This document shows, piece by piece, positions 44,233 to 52,852 of a stretch of 64,000 nucleotides of DNA. The translations under genes were made by a program, and so were the position numbers. This DNA comes from Blautia sp. An249 (lineage in GTDB: Bacteria; Bacillota; Clostridia; Lachnospirales; Lachnospiraceae), in the NCBI RefSeq assembly GCF_002159835.1, contig NZ_NFJL01000011.1:1-64000 (forward strand). The letters are read 5' to 3'. The first letter of the stretch is position 1; the number at the start of each line of letters is the position of its first letter. The notes beneath the pieces are model-generated. The model did not search any database, was not told the DNA's origin, and saw only the letters and a program-made list of their open reading frames with translations.

Positions 44233-45588
44233 CTATTTGCGAATCGGTCTCCCGCTTCTGCTGCCTGTATAAATTCCTTCTTTCACCGCGGTTTCTCCGG
44301 CCACCAGCACATACGGAATTCCCCTGGGTCTTGCATCCGGCAGTCCCATATGAGGATAGGTAGCCGTATCGCAGATCTCCGCCGGATCAAAAACAGTAAT
44401 ATCTGCATCTTTTCCCGGCAGGATCACTCCTTTATCTTCCATTTTAAATACTTTGGCAGGAAGATACGTCGCCTTGTGAACTGCTTCTTCCAGGGTCAGA
44501 AGTTTCCTCTCTCTCACCATTTCTCTGAAATATCTGGGATAGGTCCCCGCAATCTGGGGATGGCCTTCTCCCTTATCATAGGCTCCTATATCCGTGGACG
44601 GCATAGCATACGGTTTCTTCAGACATTCATAGATTTCGTCCTCAATCCCTTCAAAGAAGATAACCGCTTCATGGGGACACTCTTCTTTCATACGGAAATA
44701 AAGCTCTTCATCCATCACCTGTCCCTTATATTTTCCGGTAGCTACTACCATCTGACTAAACTTCCAGTTATTATTCTGTATATTATTCAAATCAAAGGTG
44801 GCTGTATCAAAATATGTGGTCCAATTGGTATACATACCGCTGTCAATATGGATATTCAGCCCTTCTTTCTGAGCCTTTTCCAGCATTTTAAGTCCCGGAT
44901 CGCAAAGGCCGCCGCAATACTGATAAACAAAATGAGAAATCAGAATATCCGCCTTTGTCTCTCTGGCAACTAAAATCAATTCATATAAAGAATATAAATC
45001 TTCGTTGGTCAGAAGTCTTGTATGAATCGGACAAATCTTTCCGTATTCAGCGCAGAGCCTTGCCAGTTCCACCACTTCCCGGATACTGCATCCCGGTACG
45101 TAATCCAGTCCGAAGGAAACTCCGCAGGCTCCGTCCTGAAATGCCTTCCTGGCCGTCTCTTTCATAATCTCTATTTCTTCGTCACACGCAGGTTTATACC
45201 GGTCATAAACTCCCGCCCGGTTTCTGAGTGGAATTCCATGGCCAATCAGCATCGCCTGATGAATGGGGAATCCTTTTCTTTCCTGCTCTTTGAAAAACTC
45301 TCCCATATCCTCCGGACTATAACCGCAGTTTCCTCCTACCGTGGTTGTAATTCCCTGGCATACAGACAGTTCCCCGGCATACAGTTCTCCGTCCACATGT
45401 CCGTGCGGGTCGATAAATCCGGGAGAAACTACCAGTCCTCCGGCGTCAATTACCTCCTCTGCCTCCAGAGGCGTCTCAGAAAGTACGGCAATCTTATCTC
45501 CCTGTATTCCCACATGTAACTGTTTCTTTGTCTTATTCTGACTGTCAATTACAATTCCGTGATTAATTGCAGTTGTCAGCATTTTCAT
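44233..45588 (-). CDS. amidohydrolase, N-acyl-D-amino-acid deacylase-like
   Basis: This metal-dependent amidohydrolase of about 451 residues resembles D-aminoacylases and N-acyl-D-Glu/Asp deacylases. The metal-binding start is GFIDPHGHVDG, with a later 'CPIHTRLL', and the C-terminal 'GKDADITVFDP' is usual for the superfamily. The start is uncertain: ATG at 45588 or 45582 after a purine-rich GAAAGAGAG, while the in-frame TTG upstream lies in a TATAAT box. It is the first gene of the potABCD operon. Together they may import and deacylate an acylated amino compound or acylpolyamine, which is inference. Confidence 0.82.
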   Translation of the reverse strand: MKMLTTAINHGIVIDSQNKTKKQLHVGIQGDKIAVLSETPLEAEEVIDAGGLVVSPGFIDPHGHVDGELYAGELSVCQGITTTVGGNCGYSPEDMGEFFKEQERKGFPIHQAMLIGHGIPLRNRAGVYDRYKPACDEEIEIMKETARKAFQDGACGVSFGLDYVPGCSIREVVELARLCAEYGKICPIHTRLLTNEDLYSLYELILVARETKADILISHFVYQYCGGLCDPGLKMLEKAQKEGLNIHIDSGMYTNWTTYFDTATFDLNNIQNNNWKFSQMVVATGKYKGQVMDEELYFRMKEECPHEAVIFFEGIEDEIYECLKKPYAMPSTDIGAYDKGEGHPQIAGTYPRYFREMVRERKLLTLEEAVHKATYLPAKVFKMEDKGVILPGKDADITVFDPAEICDTATYPHMGLPDARPRGIPYVLVAGETAVKEGIYTGSRSGRPIRK

Positions 45589-45695
45589 CTCTCTCTTTCT
45601 ATTATATAGTATCTTCAATCCTTTCTTCTTTTTACTGGTATTTCCCTATCTTTTTGCACAAAAAATACGGACCTATACCAAAAGCCCTGTGCTCT

Positions 45696-45989
45696 TCATA
45701 TACAACGTAAATGAAGAGCCCTCTGTCGCAGCTTATGCATAGTGCCCGCATGTGTTTCCCATTCCCAAACAGGAACCAGCCATTGACCACCTCCGTGTCC
45801 AATGGCTGCCATTTTTCTGATATAAACAATTTCAGGCCCGTCCTGCTCCATCCAGTCTCCTCTTACTCCTGTACGCGCCATGTAGGCATGTACGTCAAGC
45901 CCGATGGCATGGAGAAAGCCCGCAACTTTTGCTGCGGTTTTTTCTTCAAAAAGTCCGTTTTTACTGCTCTGACCTTTTCTCTGTTCCAT
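45696..45989 (-). CDS. hypothetical protein, 97 residues
   Basis: This is a short reading frame with a very good ribosome-binding site (AAAGGAG, seven bases before ATG), located 44 bases after the tRNA-Thr terminator. A TATAAA lies between them. The protein has a helical start, then 'GLDVHAYMARTG' and 'GHGGGQWLVPVWEW', rich in Trp, His and Gly. No membrane segment or known domain is seen. A hairpin (45691-45719) spans the stop codon and is followed by a weak T-run. I do not recognise the family. It could be a real orphan or a gene remnant. Confidence 0.55.
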   Translation of the reverse strand: MEQRKGQSSKNGLFEEKTAAKVAGFLHAIGLDVHAYMARTGVRGDWMEQDGPEIVYIRKMAAIGHGGGQWLVPVWEWETHAGTMHKLRQRALHLRCI

Positions 45990-46032
45990 CAGACTCTCCT
46001 TTCCTCTGCCTCAAATGCAGATTTATACAGGA

Positions 46033-46065
46033 TAAAAAACAGCCGTAAACCTATTTTACGGCTGT
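46033..46065 (-). terminator. terminator of tRNA-Thr
   Basis: The 11-bp stem ACAGCCGTAAA / TTTACGGCTGT with loop ATAGG is followed by TTTTTTATCC, 16 bases after the tRNA 3' end. Confidence 0.9.
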
Positions 46066-46080
46066 TCGCAGGTTTCCTAA

Positions 46081-46153
46081 AGCCGGAAATCAGACTTGAA
46101 CTGACGACCCCTTCATTACGAGTGAAGTGCTCTACCGACTGAGCTATTCCGGC
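46081..46153 (-). tRNA. tRNA-Thr (anticodon CGT)
   Basis: The acceptor stem is GCCGGAA / TTCCGGC, the D arm GCTC..GAGC, and the anticodon stem CTTCA / TGAAG with loop CTCGTAA, giving anticodon CGT (codon ACG). The T arm has TTCAAGT. The discriminator base is U and no CCA is encoded. It is a single tRNA with its own promoter and terminator. Confidence 0.95.
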
Positions 46154-46173
46154 TGGTCGTTGACACAAATGAT

Positions 46174-46201
46174 ATTATACAGGATTTTCTAAAAAATGCA
46201 A
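46174..46201 (-). promoter_or_regulatory. promoter of tRNA-Thr
   Basis: TTGCAT, 16 bases, TATAAT on the minus strand, ending about 20 bases upstream of the mature tRNA. Confidence 0.75.
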
Positions 46202-46242
46202 TAACTTTTTTATTTTCTTTTTATTTTTTCAGGGATTAAACA

Positions 46243-46271
46243 GCGCCAAATGCCGGTCAGACATTTGACGC
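46243..46271 (-). terminator. weak terminator of the mscS-type gene
   Basis: The 10-bp stem GCGTCAAATG / CATTTGGCGC on the minus strand is followed by a poor T-run (TGTTTAAT), so it is at best leaky or a processing hairpin. Confidence 0.4.
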
Positions 46272-46281
46272 CATACTTTTC

Positions 46282-47106
46282 TCACTGCTTTTTAATGTGA
46301 ATATCCATCTGGGGATAAGCCAGTTCAATCCCTTCCCTGTCAAAGGACTCTTTGATTTTTTCGTTCAGACGCCATTTGGCAGGCCAGTAATTATCGGTTG
46401 CCACCCAGGCACGAAATCCTATCACAACCCAGGAGGCAGCCAGCTCATCCAGAAAGACCACCATTTCCTGATCCGATAAAATATCCGGATCTTCTTTTAA
46501 CAGCCGCTCCAGAATTCCTTTGGCCTTCTGAATGTCTGCCTGATAAGAAATGGTAACCTTAATTTCCAGTCTCCGCTCATCTTTGGCCGTCACATTGGTA
46601 ATGCTGTTATTGGAAAGAGTTCCGTTTGGAATTACAATTCTTTTATTGTCCACAGTAGACAAGGTGGTATAACAGATTTCTATCTTCGTAACCGTTCCTT
46701 CCAGATTGCTTCCGCTCTCTATGATATAATCTCCCACCAGAAAAGGCTTGAAAATCAATATCATAATTCCTCCGGCCAGATTGGCCAGTCCGCCCTGCAG
46801 GCCCACGCCCAGGGTAATTCCCGCGGAGCCCAACAGGGCCGCAATAGAACTTTCTGTCACTCCGAAATTGGTGGCAATGCTGAAGACCAGAATCGCATAC
46901 AGAAACATCCGGCCCAGAGAGCACAGAAACTGAATAACGCCGGCATCTACAGAAGCTTTCTCCAGCGAAGCCCGTAAAATTTTAATCAGCCATCGGACAA
47001 CCTTCAGTCCCACATAAAAAACGATAAGAGATAACAGGATTTTAAGTCCGAACTGCGCCAGTGAGGGTAAATTTCTTTCTATAAATTCTATAAATTTCTG
47101 ATCCAT
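46282..47106 (-). CDS. small-conductance mechanosensitive channel (MscS family)
   Basis: This is a 274-residue MscS-type channel that opens on membrane tension to relieve osmotic stress. It has three membrane segments in the first 125 residues. The third is the Gly/Ala-rich pore helix ('GSAGITLGVGLQGGLANLAGG', residues about 95-115). The beta domain ('FLVGDYIIESGSNLEGTV') and a C-terminal mixed domain follow. It starts two bases after the GlgB-like gene, with only a weak purine site, so it is probably translated by coupling. Confidence 0.92.
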   Translation of the reverse strand: MDQKFIEFIERNLPSLAQFGLKILLSLIVFYVGLKVVRWLIKILRASLEKASVDAGVIQFLCSLGRMFLYAILVFSIATNFGVTESSIAALLGSAGITLGVGLQGGLANLAGGIMILIFKPFLVGDYIIESGSNLEGTVTKIEICYTTLSTVDNKRIVIPNGTLSNNSITNVTAKDERRLEIKVTISYQADIQKAKGILERLLKEDPDILSDQEMVVFLDELAASWVVIGFRAWVATDNYWPAKWRLNEKIKESFDREGIELAYPQMDIHIKKQ

Positions 47107-47108
47107 TT

Positions 47109-49298
47109 CTATTTAACTGCTTTCTTTCCCGTTTTTGCGGTTTTCCCGGAAACAGCCTTTTTTACTTTTGCAGGCTGATACTGAAAAACGGACAGACTCA
47201 GCGCCGGCAGTTTTACGGTAATGGAATAGTCTCTCTCGTCGCACTCTTCCTTTTTCGCCAGTTTTACCCGCGGATTGAGCACGCCGTTTCCGCCGAATTC
47301 TTTGCGGTCGCTGTTGAATATCTCTTTATAACGGCCGCCCTCAGGTACGCCTACCTGGTATTTCTCATAGGTAACGTCTGCAAAATTGCAGAGAACCAGG
47401 AGCGTCTCTTCTTTCTTCTCTGTTTTTCTTAAAAACGCCAGTACGTTCTGTTCATAATTCATTAACTGGATCCATTCGAATCCTTCCGGATCATCATCCT
47501 TTTCATAAAGAGCCGGACAGGATTTATATACCTGTACCAGAGCTTTCAGATACTCCTTAAAAGGCTCCGGAGCCTGTCTGTCTGCCGCCTGCATTTTCTT
47601 TCCGGGATGTACCATCTGATAGCCATAGGCAAGTCTTGCATTTGCCCCTTTCTGGCTGACGCTTCCGGGCAGCTCTTCCATCAGCTCTTTCAGACATCCC
47701 ACATCTCTGGTTCCCATGGGAAGGATATATTCCTCGGAGTAAGCGTAAAGCATACTTAAGGTAAGCTGATCGTGATAATCTTTCCGGTAAACCGGTTCCT
47801 TCACCAGATATTCCATAAAATCGTGAATCCATCCGCCGCTCCATTTGTAGTCAAATCCCAGATGATCCTCTTCCACACTCTCTGTCAGGTCCGGCCAGAG
47901 TCCGTCTTCCTGGGCAATTAGTAAGACTTCCGGATACTGTTTCTTCACCAGAGAATTTAAATGTTTCAGAAATTCCACGGCTTCCAGATTCTCGTTGGTT
48001 CCGTATAAATTGGGCGTCCAGTTTCCACTGGTGCGTCCGTAGTCCAGATACAGCATGGCATCCACATCGTCCATACGCAGTCCGTCCAGATGGTATTCTT
48101 CAATCCAGTACAGAGCATTGGCAATCAGGAAATTTTTCACCATAGGACTTCCGTAATCGTAAAGCAGCGTATCCCAGAAGGGGTGGACATTCTCATTTTC
48201 ATTCTTCTTTTCGTAAAGCAGCGTACCGTCAAACTGCTCCAGTCCGGATGCTCCTTTGGGGAACTGGGCCGGAGTCCAGTCTAATATCACTCCGATTTCC
48301 TCTTTATGCAGCCAGTCCACAAAGTATTTAAAGTCTTCCCCCTGTCCGTATCTTCTGGTAGGGGCGTAATAAGAAGAGGTGGAGTAGCCTTTTCCCTGAT
48401 CATTCAGATATTCCATCACCGGATGGAGTTCCACATGGGTATAGCCCATTTCTTTCACATAGCTTCCGATTTTCTCAGCCAGCTCCCGGTAATTCAGGGT
48501 TTTTTCTTCCTCTTTGGCCTCAGTTTCCAAATCCACCTCATAAATATAGAGAGGCACGTTCTTTTTGCCAAAGCCTTTTCTCTTCTCCAGCCAGCTCTCA
48601 TCCTGCCAGGAATATCCTGTGCCGCCGGACACCACAGAAGCATCTTTCGGAGGCATCTCCGCCTGGAATGCATAGGGGTCTGCCTTCAGCAGAATTTCTC
48701 CGCTCTTTGTCTTAATCTGGTATTTATAAATGTCGCCGGCTTTTACCTGAGGAAGAAACAGCTCAAAAATTCCGGACATAGGAAGGCGGTGCATGAGAGC
48801 CCGTCTTCCGTCCCAGTCATTAAAATCACCCACAACGCTTACCGTAACTGCATTAGGTGCCCAGACGGCAAAGGCTGTCCCTTCTGTTCCCTTTACCACT
48901 GCAGGATGGGCTCCCAGTTTCCTGTAAATATCATAGTGGATTCCCGAGAGAAACTTCTTTTCATCCTCTTCGGAAATCTGTCCCGGAAACGCGTAGGGGT
49001 CGTATTCTTCCTTTATCTTTCCGTCTTTTGTCTCTATTACAAAATGATAGGCAGGGATTTTTCTCACCGGAATTTCCGCGGCGAAGTATCCGGCCTCATC
49101 TTCCATAATCATTTCCTGTTTTTTCGAAGCTTTCCCATACACAATGGTCACTTTTTCCGCTGTTGGAAAATATCCCTGTACCAATACTCCCGTCTGTGTT
49201 ACCTGGGGTGTCATTACATCTCTCGGGGAAGCTTCTTCTCCATAAATAATGGCCTCAATTCTGGGCCAGTTCATGCTGTTATAAACCTGTTCTTCCAT
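47109..49298 (-). CDS. GlgB-like glycan branching enzyme homolog, probably inactive
   Basis: This 729-residue protein has the plan of a 1,4-alpha-glucan branching enzyme: an extra N-terminal domain, a CBM48 domain (about 130-220), a GH13 barrel, and a C-terminal beta domain with a Lys-rich tail. The nucleophile Asp410 (GLRMDDVDAMLYLDYGR) is kept. The acid/base Glu is Gln463 (LIAQEDGLWP against AE-ST). The usual SHDE is replaced by GTRD (Thr530-Arg531). The His of the first conserved region is Gln345 (TPAQFP). Loss of three of four key positions suggests no catalysis, perhaps a glycogen-binding or regulatory role. AGGAGG precedes the chosen ATG. Confidence 0.85.
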   Translation of the reverse strand: MEEQVYNSMNWPRIEAIIYGEEASPRDVMTPQVTQTGVLVQGYFPTAEKVTIVYGKASKKQEMIMEDEAGYFAAEIPVRKIPAYHFVIETKDGKIKEEYDPYAFPGQISEEDEKKFLSGIHYDIYRKLGAHPAVVKGTEGTAFAVWAPNAVTVSVVGDFNDWDGRRALMHRLPMSGIFELFLPQVKAGDIYKYQIKTKSGEILLKADPYAFQAEMPPKDASVVSGGTGYSWQDESWLEKRKGFGKKNVPLYIYEVDLETEAKEEEKTLNYRELAEKIGSYVKEMGYTHVELHPVMEYLNDQGKGYSTSSYYAPTRRYGQGEDFKYFVDWLHKEEIGVILDWTPAQFPKGASGLEQFDGTLLYEKKNENENVHPFWDTLLYDYGSPMVKNFLIANALYWIEEYHLDGLRMDDVDAMLYLDYGRTSGNWTPNLYGTNENLEAVEFLKHLNSLVKKQYPEVLLIAQEDGLWPDLTESVEEDHLGFDYKWSGGWIHDFMEYLVKEPVYRKDYHDQLTLSMLYAYSEEYILPMGTRDVGCLKELMEELPGSVSQKGANARLAYGYQMVHPGKKMQAADRQAPEPFKEYLKALVQVYKSCPALYEKDDDPEGFEWIQLMNYEQNVLAFLRKTEKKEETLLVLCNFADVTYEKYQVGVPEGGRYKEIFNSDRKEFGGNGVLNPRVKLAKKEECDERDYSITVKLPALSLSVFQYQPAKVKKAVSGKTAKTGKKAVK

Positions 49299-49436
49299 AA
49301 GCTGCACCTCCTGTTTTGTTACATTTTATCATTTCTTGTCCCTTGTTGACAAGTCATTCTAAAATAGTTTGACAAACAAGTCCTTCTGTTCTACAGTTAA
49401 ACTATATTATATACTGCGTAAGGAGGATCTGAAAAA

Positions 49437-50411
49437 ATGAATAAAATTTACGATGCCGTTGCTCTGGGTGAATTATTAATAGACTTTACAGAAAATGGAA
49501 TTTCTCCCCAGGGAAATCCCCTTCTGGAAGCCAATCCCGGAGGCGCTCCCTGCAACGTTCTGGCTATGCTGAATCAACTGGGCAAAAAAACCGCCTTCAT
49601 CGGCAAAGTTGGAAACGATCAGTTCGGAACCATGTTAAAAGCCGCCCTTCAGGAAGTAAATATCGAAACAAAAGGACTGCTTATGGATGACAGTGTGCAC
49701 ACCACTCTTGCCTTTGTCCATACGTTTCCCGACGGGGACAGGGACTTTGCATTTTACCGGAATCCGGGCGCTGATATGATGCTGACCAAGGAGGAGGTAT
49801 CCGAAGATCTCATCCGCTCTTCCCGCCTGTTCCATTTCGGCACTCTCTCCTCTACTCATAAGGGTGTCCGGGAAGCTACGCGTTATGCATTGGAAGTCGC
49901 AAAAAAAGAACAGCTCCTGATTACCTTTGATCCTAATCTGCGTCCTCCTCTCTGGGAAAATTTAGAAGACGCCAGGACAGAAATTCTGTACGGTATGTCC
50001 CAGTGCGATGTTCTGAAAATTTCAGATAATGAAATGGAGTTTCTTACCGGCACTGACGACTATGACCGGGGCGTAAATCTCCTTCTGGAGAAATACCCTA
50101 TTCCACTGGTACTGGTAACCCTTGGAAAAGAGGGAAGCCGGGCTTATTATCAGGGAAGAAAGGTGGAAGCCGCTCCTTTCCTGCAGGAAAAAACCATTGA
50201 AACCACCGGCGCCGGCGACACTTTCTGCGCTTCTGTTTTAAATTATGTACTGGATCACGGTCTGGAGAATCTTACCGACGAAAACCTGACCGAAATGCTT
50301 ACCTTTGCCAACGCCGGCGCCTCCATTATCACAACCCGAAAAGGCGCTCTGCGTGTGATGCCCTCCAGACAGGAAGTTCTGGATTTTATCGCTGCCGAAA
50401 AAAAGAACTAA
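49437..50411 (+). CDS. fructokinase (PfkB family)
   Basis: This is a 324-residue ribokinase-type sugar kinase, most like bacterial fructokinases that make fructose 6-phosphate after sucrose or mannitol breakdown. The N-terminal 'ALGELLIDFTENG' and 'NPGGAPCNVL' signature and the C-terminal catalytic TTGAGDTFCASVL with the base Asp are present. AAGGAGG precedes ATG. It is divergent from the GlgB-like gene. Two TTGACA boxes (49346, 49369) lie in the gap but with poor -10 partners. No sucrose hydrolase or PTS gene is next to it. Exact sugar specificity is inferred. Confidence 0.88.
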   Translation: MNKIYDAVALGELLIDFTENGISPQGNPLLEANPGGAPCNVLAMLNQLGKKTAFIGKVGNDQFGTMLKAALQEVNIETKGLLMDDSVHTTLAFVHTFPDGDRDFAFYRNPGADMMLTKEEVSEDLIRSSRLFHFGTLSSTHKGVREATRYALEVAKKEQLLITFDPNLRPPLWENLEDARTEILYGMSQCDVLKISDNEMEFLTGTDDYDRGVNLLLEKYPIPLVLVTLGKEGSRAYYQGRKVEAAPFLQEKTIETTGAGDTFCASVLNYVLDHGLENLTDENLTEMLTFANAGASIITTRKGALRVMPSRQEVLDFIAAEKKN

Positions 50412-50422
50412 TTCTTCCCGAA

Positions 50423-50459
50423 AAAAAGTCTGCTGCAGATTTCCTGCAGCAGATTTTTT
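50423..50459. terminator. bidirectional terminator between fructokinase and hppA
   Basis: The perfect 10-bp stem TCTGCTGCAG and its complement with loop ATTTC has TTTTTT on one side and AAAAAAA on the other, so it serves both convergent genes. Confidence 0.9.
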
Positions 50460-50468
50460 CCTCTCTTT

Positions 50469-52568
50469 TCAGAAGATATGATAATTTACTACCAGTGCGG
50501 CAAATACAATGGATACCATTGATAACAGTTTAATTAAAATATTAATGGACGGCCCGGAGGTATCTTTAAAGGGATCGCCTACCGTATCCCCTACTACAGC
50601 CGCTTTGTGGGCCTCGCTGCCTTTTCCGCCGTGTACGCCGCCTTCAATATATTTCTTGGCATTATCCCATGCGCCGCCTGCATTTGCCATGAAAATTGCC
50701 ATTAAGAAGCCTGTGGATGTTGAACCTGCAAGCATTCCGATAACTCCGTTATACCCCAGGATCAGCCCCACCAGGACAGGAGTAATAATTGCAAGCAGTG
50801 TCGGGAGAACCATTTCCCGCAGACTGGCTTTGGTACAAATATCCACGCATTTTGCATAGTCCGCCTCTGCAGTTCCCTCCATCAGCCCTTTTATTTCATG
50901 GAACTGTCTTCTCACTTCCATCACAATACTCTCTGCAGCCTTGCCCACCGAAGACATGGTAAGAGCGGCAAAGACAAAGGGCAGGCATGCGCCGATAAAA
51001 ATTCCCACCAGGACTGCCGGATTCATAACGCTCATATCCAGCGCCACATTTCCCTGGCCTACTTCCTGTACTTTCTCCACATAAGAAGCAATCAGCGCCA
51101 GAGCCGTTAAAGCGGCGGATCCAATAGCGAATCCCTTTCCTGTGGCCGCCGTGGTATTTCCCAGAGAATCCAGGGCGTCCGTACGCTTACGCACTTCCGG
51201 ATCCAGACCTGCCATTTCCGCAATTCCTCCTGCATTATCTGCAATGGGGCCATAAGCGTCTGTAGCCAGGGTGATTCCCAGGGTAGATAACATTCCCACT
51301 GCCGCAAGGGCGATTCCGTAAAGTCCTCTGACGGACTCGGTAAAGCCGCCGGAGAAAGAATACGCTGCCAGTACGCAGATGGCAATGATGATGATGGGAA
51401 CTGCTGTAGAGAGCATTCCCAGACTTAAGCCCCCGATAATGATGGTAGCAGAGCCGGTTTTGGCTTTGTCCGCCAGGTTCTTCGTCGGTTTATAAGTATC
51501 TGAGGTAAAATATTCCGTAAAGAATCCGATGAGGATTCCCGCCAGAAGTCCGGACAGAATCGCAAAGTAAAATCCCATAAAATCTTTTCCCAGTACAATC
51601 CATACCAGAGGCAGGGCCGCCACAGCGATAATCACCGCACTGGTATTCGTTCCCCGTCTCAGAGCCCGAAGCAGAGTGCTCTGTCTGGTATCTTCCGCCG
51701 TTCTTACAAGGGTGGAGCCCAAAATAGAGGCCAGTACCCCGATGGCTGCCAGAAGCATGGGAACGATAACGGCATTGACCCGATCCACGGCCTCGATTTT
51801 ATTAAAGGCGATTACACCAAGGGCACACGCGGAAAGAATGGAGCCCACATAAGATTCATAAAGATCGGCGCCCATTCCTGCCACATCTCCCACATTATCT
51901 CCTACGTTATCTGCAATCACCGCCGGGTTTCTGGGATCGTCTTCAGGAATTCCCACTTCTACCTTTCCTACCAGGTCAGCCCCCACATCTGCGGCCTTTG
52001 TATAAATGCCTCCGCCCACACGGGCAAACAGGGCCATGGAAGAGGCTCCCATTCCGAAGGTAAGCATGGTGCTGGTAATGTCTTCAATGGGAAGGTCAAA
52101 TACCAGGCGAAGAAGCAGATACCAGATGGAAATATCCAAAAGGCCCAGCCCCACTACCGTAAAGCCCATAACCGTTCCTGCGGAAAAAGCTACCGTCAGT
52201 CCTTTGTTCAACCCTTTTTGGCAGGCATTGGCCGTCCTTGCATTGGCTCTTGTGGCAATCTGCATCCCCACAAATCCAGACAGTCCGGAGAAAAATCCCC
52301 CCGTGACAAATGCGAAAGGAACAAACCAGGTAAGAAATCCCATGGCTGCCATTCCCAGTAAAATTACAAACATTCCCACGAAAAAAATGATCAGCATCTT
52401 ATACTGACGGCGCAGGTATGCCATGGCGCCTTTGTGAATGGATGCCGAGATTTTTTTCATGGTTTCATTTCCTTCCGGAAAACTTAAAACCTTTCTGGCT
52501 CTGCCTGCTGCAAATAACAGCGCCACCACAGAACCAAACAACGTCAACAGTGCCAGTACATTGTCCAT
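50469..52568 (-). CDS. hppA: membrane-bound, K+-dependent ion-pumping pyrophosphatase
   Basis: This integral membrane pyrophosphatase of 699 residues has about 16 segments. It hydrolyses pyrophosphate and pumps H+ or Na+ outward. The pyrophosphate-binding motif DVGADLVGKVE is clear. The residue that separates classes is Ala in GNTTAATGKG, where K+-independent enzymes have Lys, so it should be K+-dependent. Many such clostridial enzymes pump Na+. The start at 52568 follows GGGGGAT. A TATAAT box lies about 50 bases upstream. It is monocistronic, with the bidirectional terminator after it. Confidence 0.95.
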   Translation of the reverse strand: MDNVLALLTLFGSVVALLFAAGRARKVLSFPEGNETMKKISASIHKGAMAYLRRQYKMLIIFFVGMFVILLGMAAMGFLTWFVPFAFVTGGFFSGLSGFVGMQIATRANARTANACQKGLNKGLTVAFSAGTVMGFTVVGLGLLDISIWYLLLRLVFDLPIEDITSTMLTFGMGASSMALFARVGGGIYTKAADVGADLVGKVEVGIPEDDPRNPAVIADNVGDNVGDVAGMGADLYESYVGSILSACALGVIAFNKIEAVDRVNAVIVPMLLAAIGVLASILGSTLVRTAEDTRQSTLLRALRRGTNTSAVIIAVAALPLVWIVLGKDFMGFYFAILSGLLAGILIGFFTEYFTSDTYKPTKNLADKAKTGSATIIIGGLSLGMLSTAVPIIIIAICVLAAYSFSGGFTESVRGLYGIALAAVGMLSTLGITLATDAYGPIADNAGGIAEMAGLDPEVRKRTDALDSLGNTTAATGKGFAIGSAALTALALIASYVEKVQEVGQGNVALDMSVMNPAVLVGIFIGACLPFVFAALTMSSVGKAAESIVMEVRRQFHEIKGLMEGTAEADYAKCVDICTKASLREMVLPTLLAIITPVLVGLILGYNGVIGMLAGSTSTGFLMAIFMANAGGAWDNAKKYIEGGVHGGKGSEAHKAAVVGDTVGDPFKDTSGPSINILIKLLSMVSIVFAALVVNYHIF

Positions 52569-52642
52569 AGTAATCCCCCATTTCTGATTTTTCTTGTTGT
52601 TCTTATTATAGATCTTTTCAGAAAATTTAGGTATACTTTTTG

Positions 52643-52684
52643 AAAAAAAGCTGTGCGGCATCTTCCGTTAGATGCTGCACAGCT
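52643..52684 (-). terminator. terminator of the leu-ilv-ser operon
   Basis: The 15-bp stem AGCTGTGCAGCATCT / AGATGCCGCACAGCT (one mismatch) is followed by TTTTTTTC on the minus strand. It lies eight bases after the stop of the 48-residue gene, which places that gene inside the operon. Confidence 0.88.
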
Positions 52685-52691
52685 TTTCGTG

Positions 52692-52838
52692 CTACAGTTT
52701 TCTTGAAATGATCTGAGCGATTCCTCTGAGGTACTTTGAAAGTTTTTTTCTGTTTCGATACAGCATCTGTGCTGTTTTCCGCCTGCGGTTCCATCTCTTC
52801 CATTTTTTTACCAGTCCAGGCTTTGCCTTGTTCCTCAT
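52692..52838 (-). CDS. very basic 48-residue protein in the serine operon
   Basis: This reading frame has a strong GGAGG seven bases upstream of ATG and starts 14 bases after the serA stop, ending just before the operon terminator. The product is very rich in Arg and Lys (KKWKRWNRRRKTAQ, YRNRKKLSKYLRG), with about 20 positive residues and no acidic ones. It has amphipathic helical character. I know no family. It could bind nucleic acid or membranes, or be a regulatory small protein. Position between a strong site and a terminator is the main support. Confidence 0.65.
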   Translation of the reverse strand: MRNKAKPGLVKKWKRWNRRRKTAQMLYRNRKKLSKYLRGIAQIISRKL

Positions 52839-52852
52839 TTTATCGCCTCCGG

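Noticed and set aside
45632-45829. 65-residue frame overlapping the 97-residue orphan
   Set aside because: Different frame on the same strand, no ribosome-binding site, and its region includes the terminal hairpin; the 97-residue frame is the better gene.
48306-49349. 347-residue open frame on the plus strand
   Set aside because: Antisense to the GlgB-like gene, Phe/His-rich and without a start signal; shadow frame.
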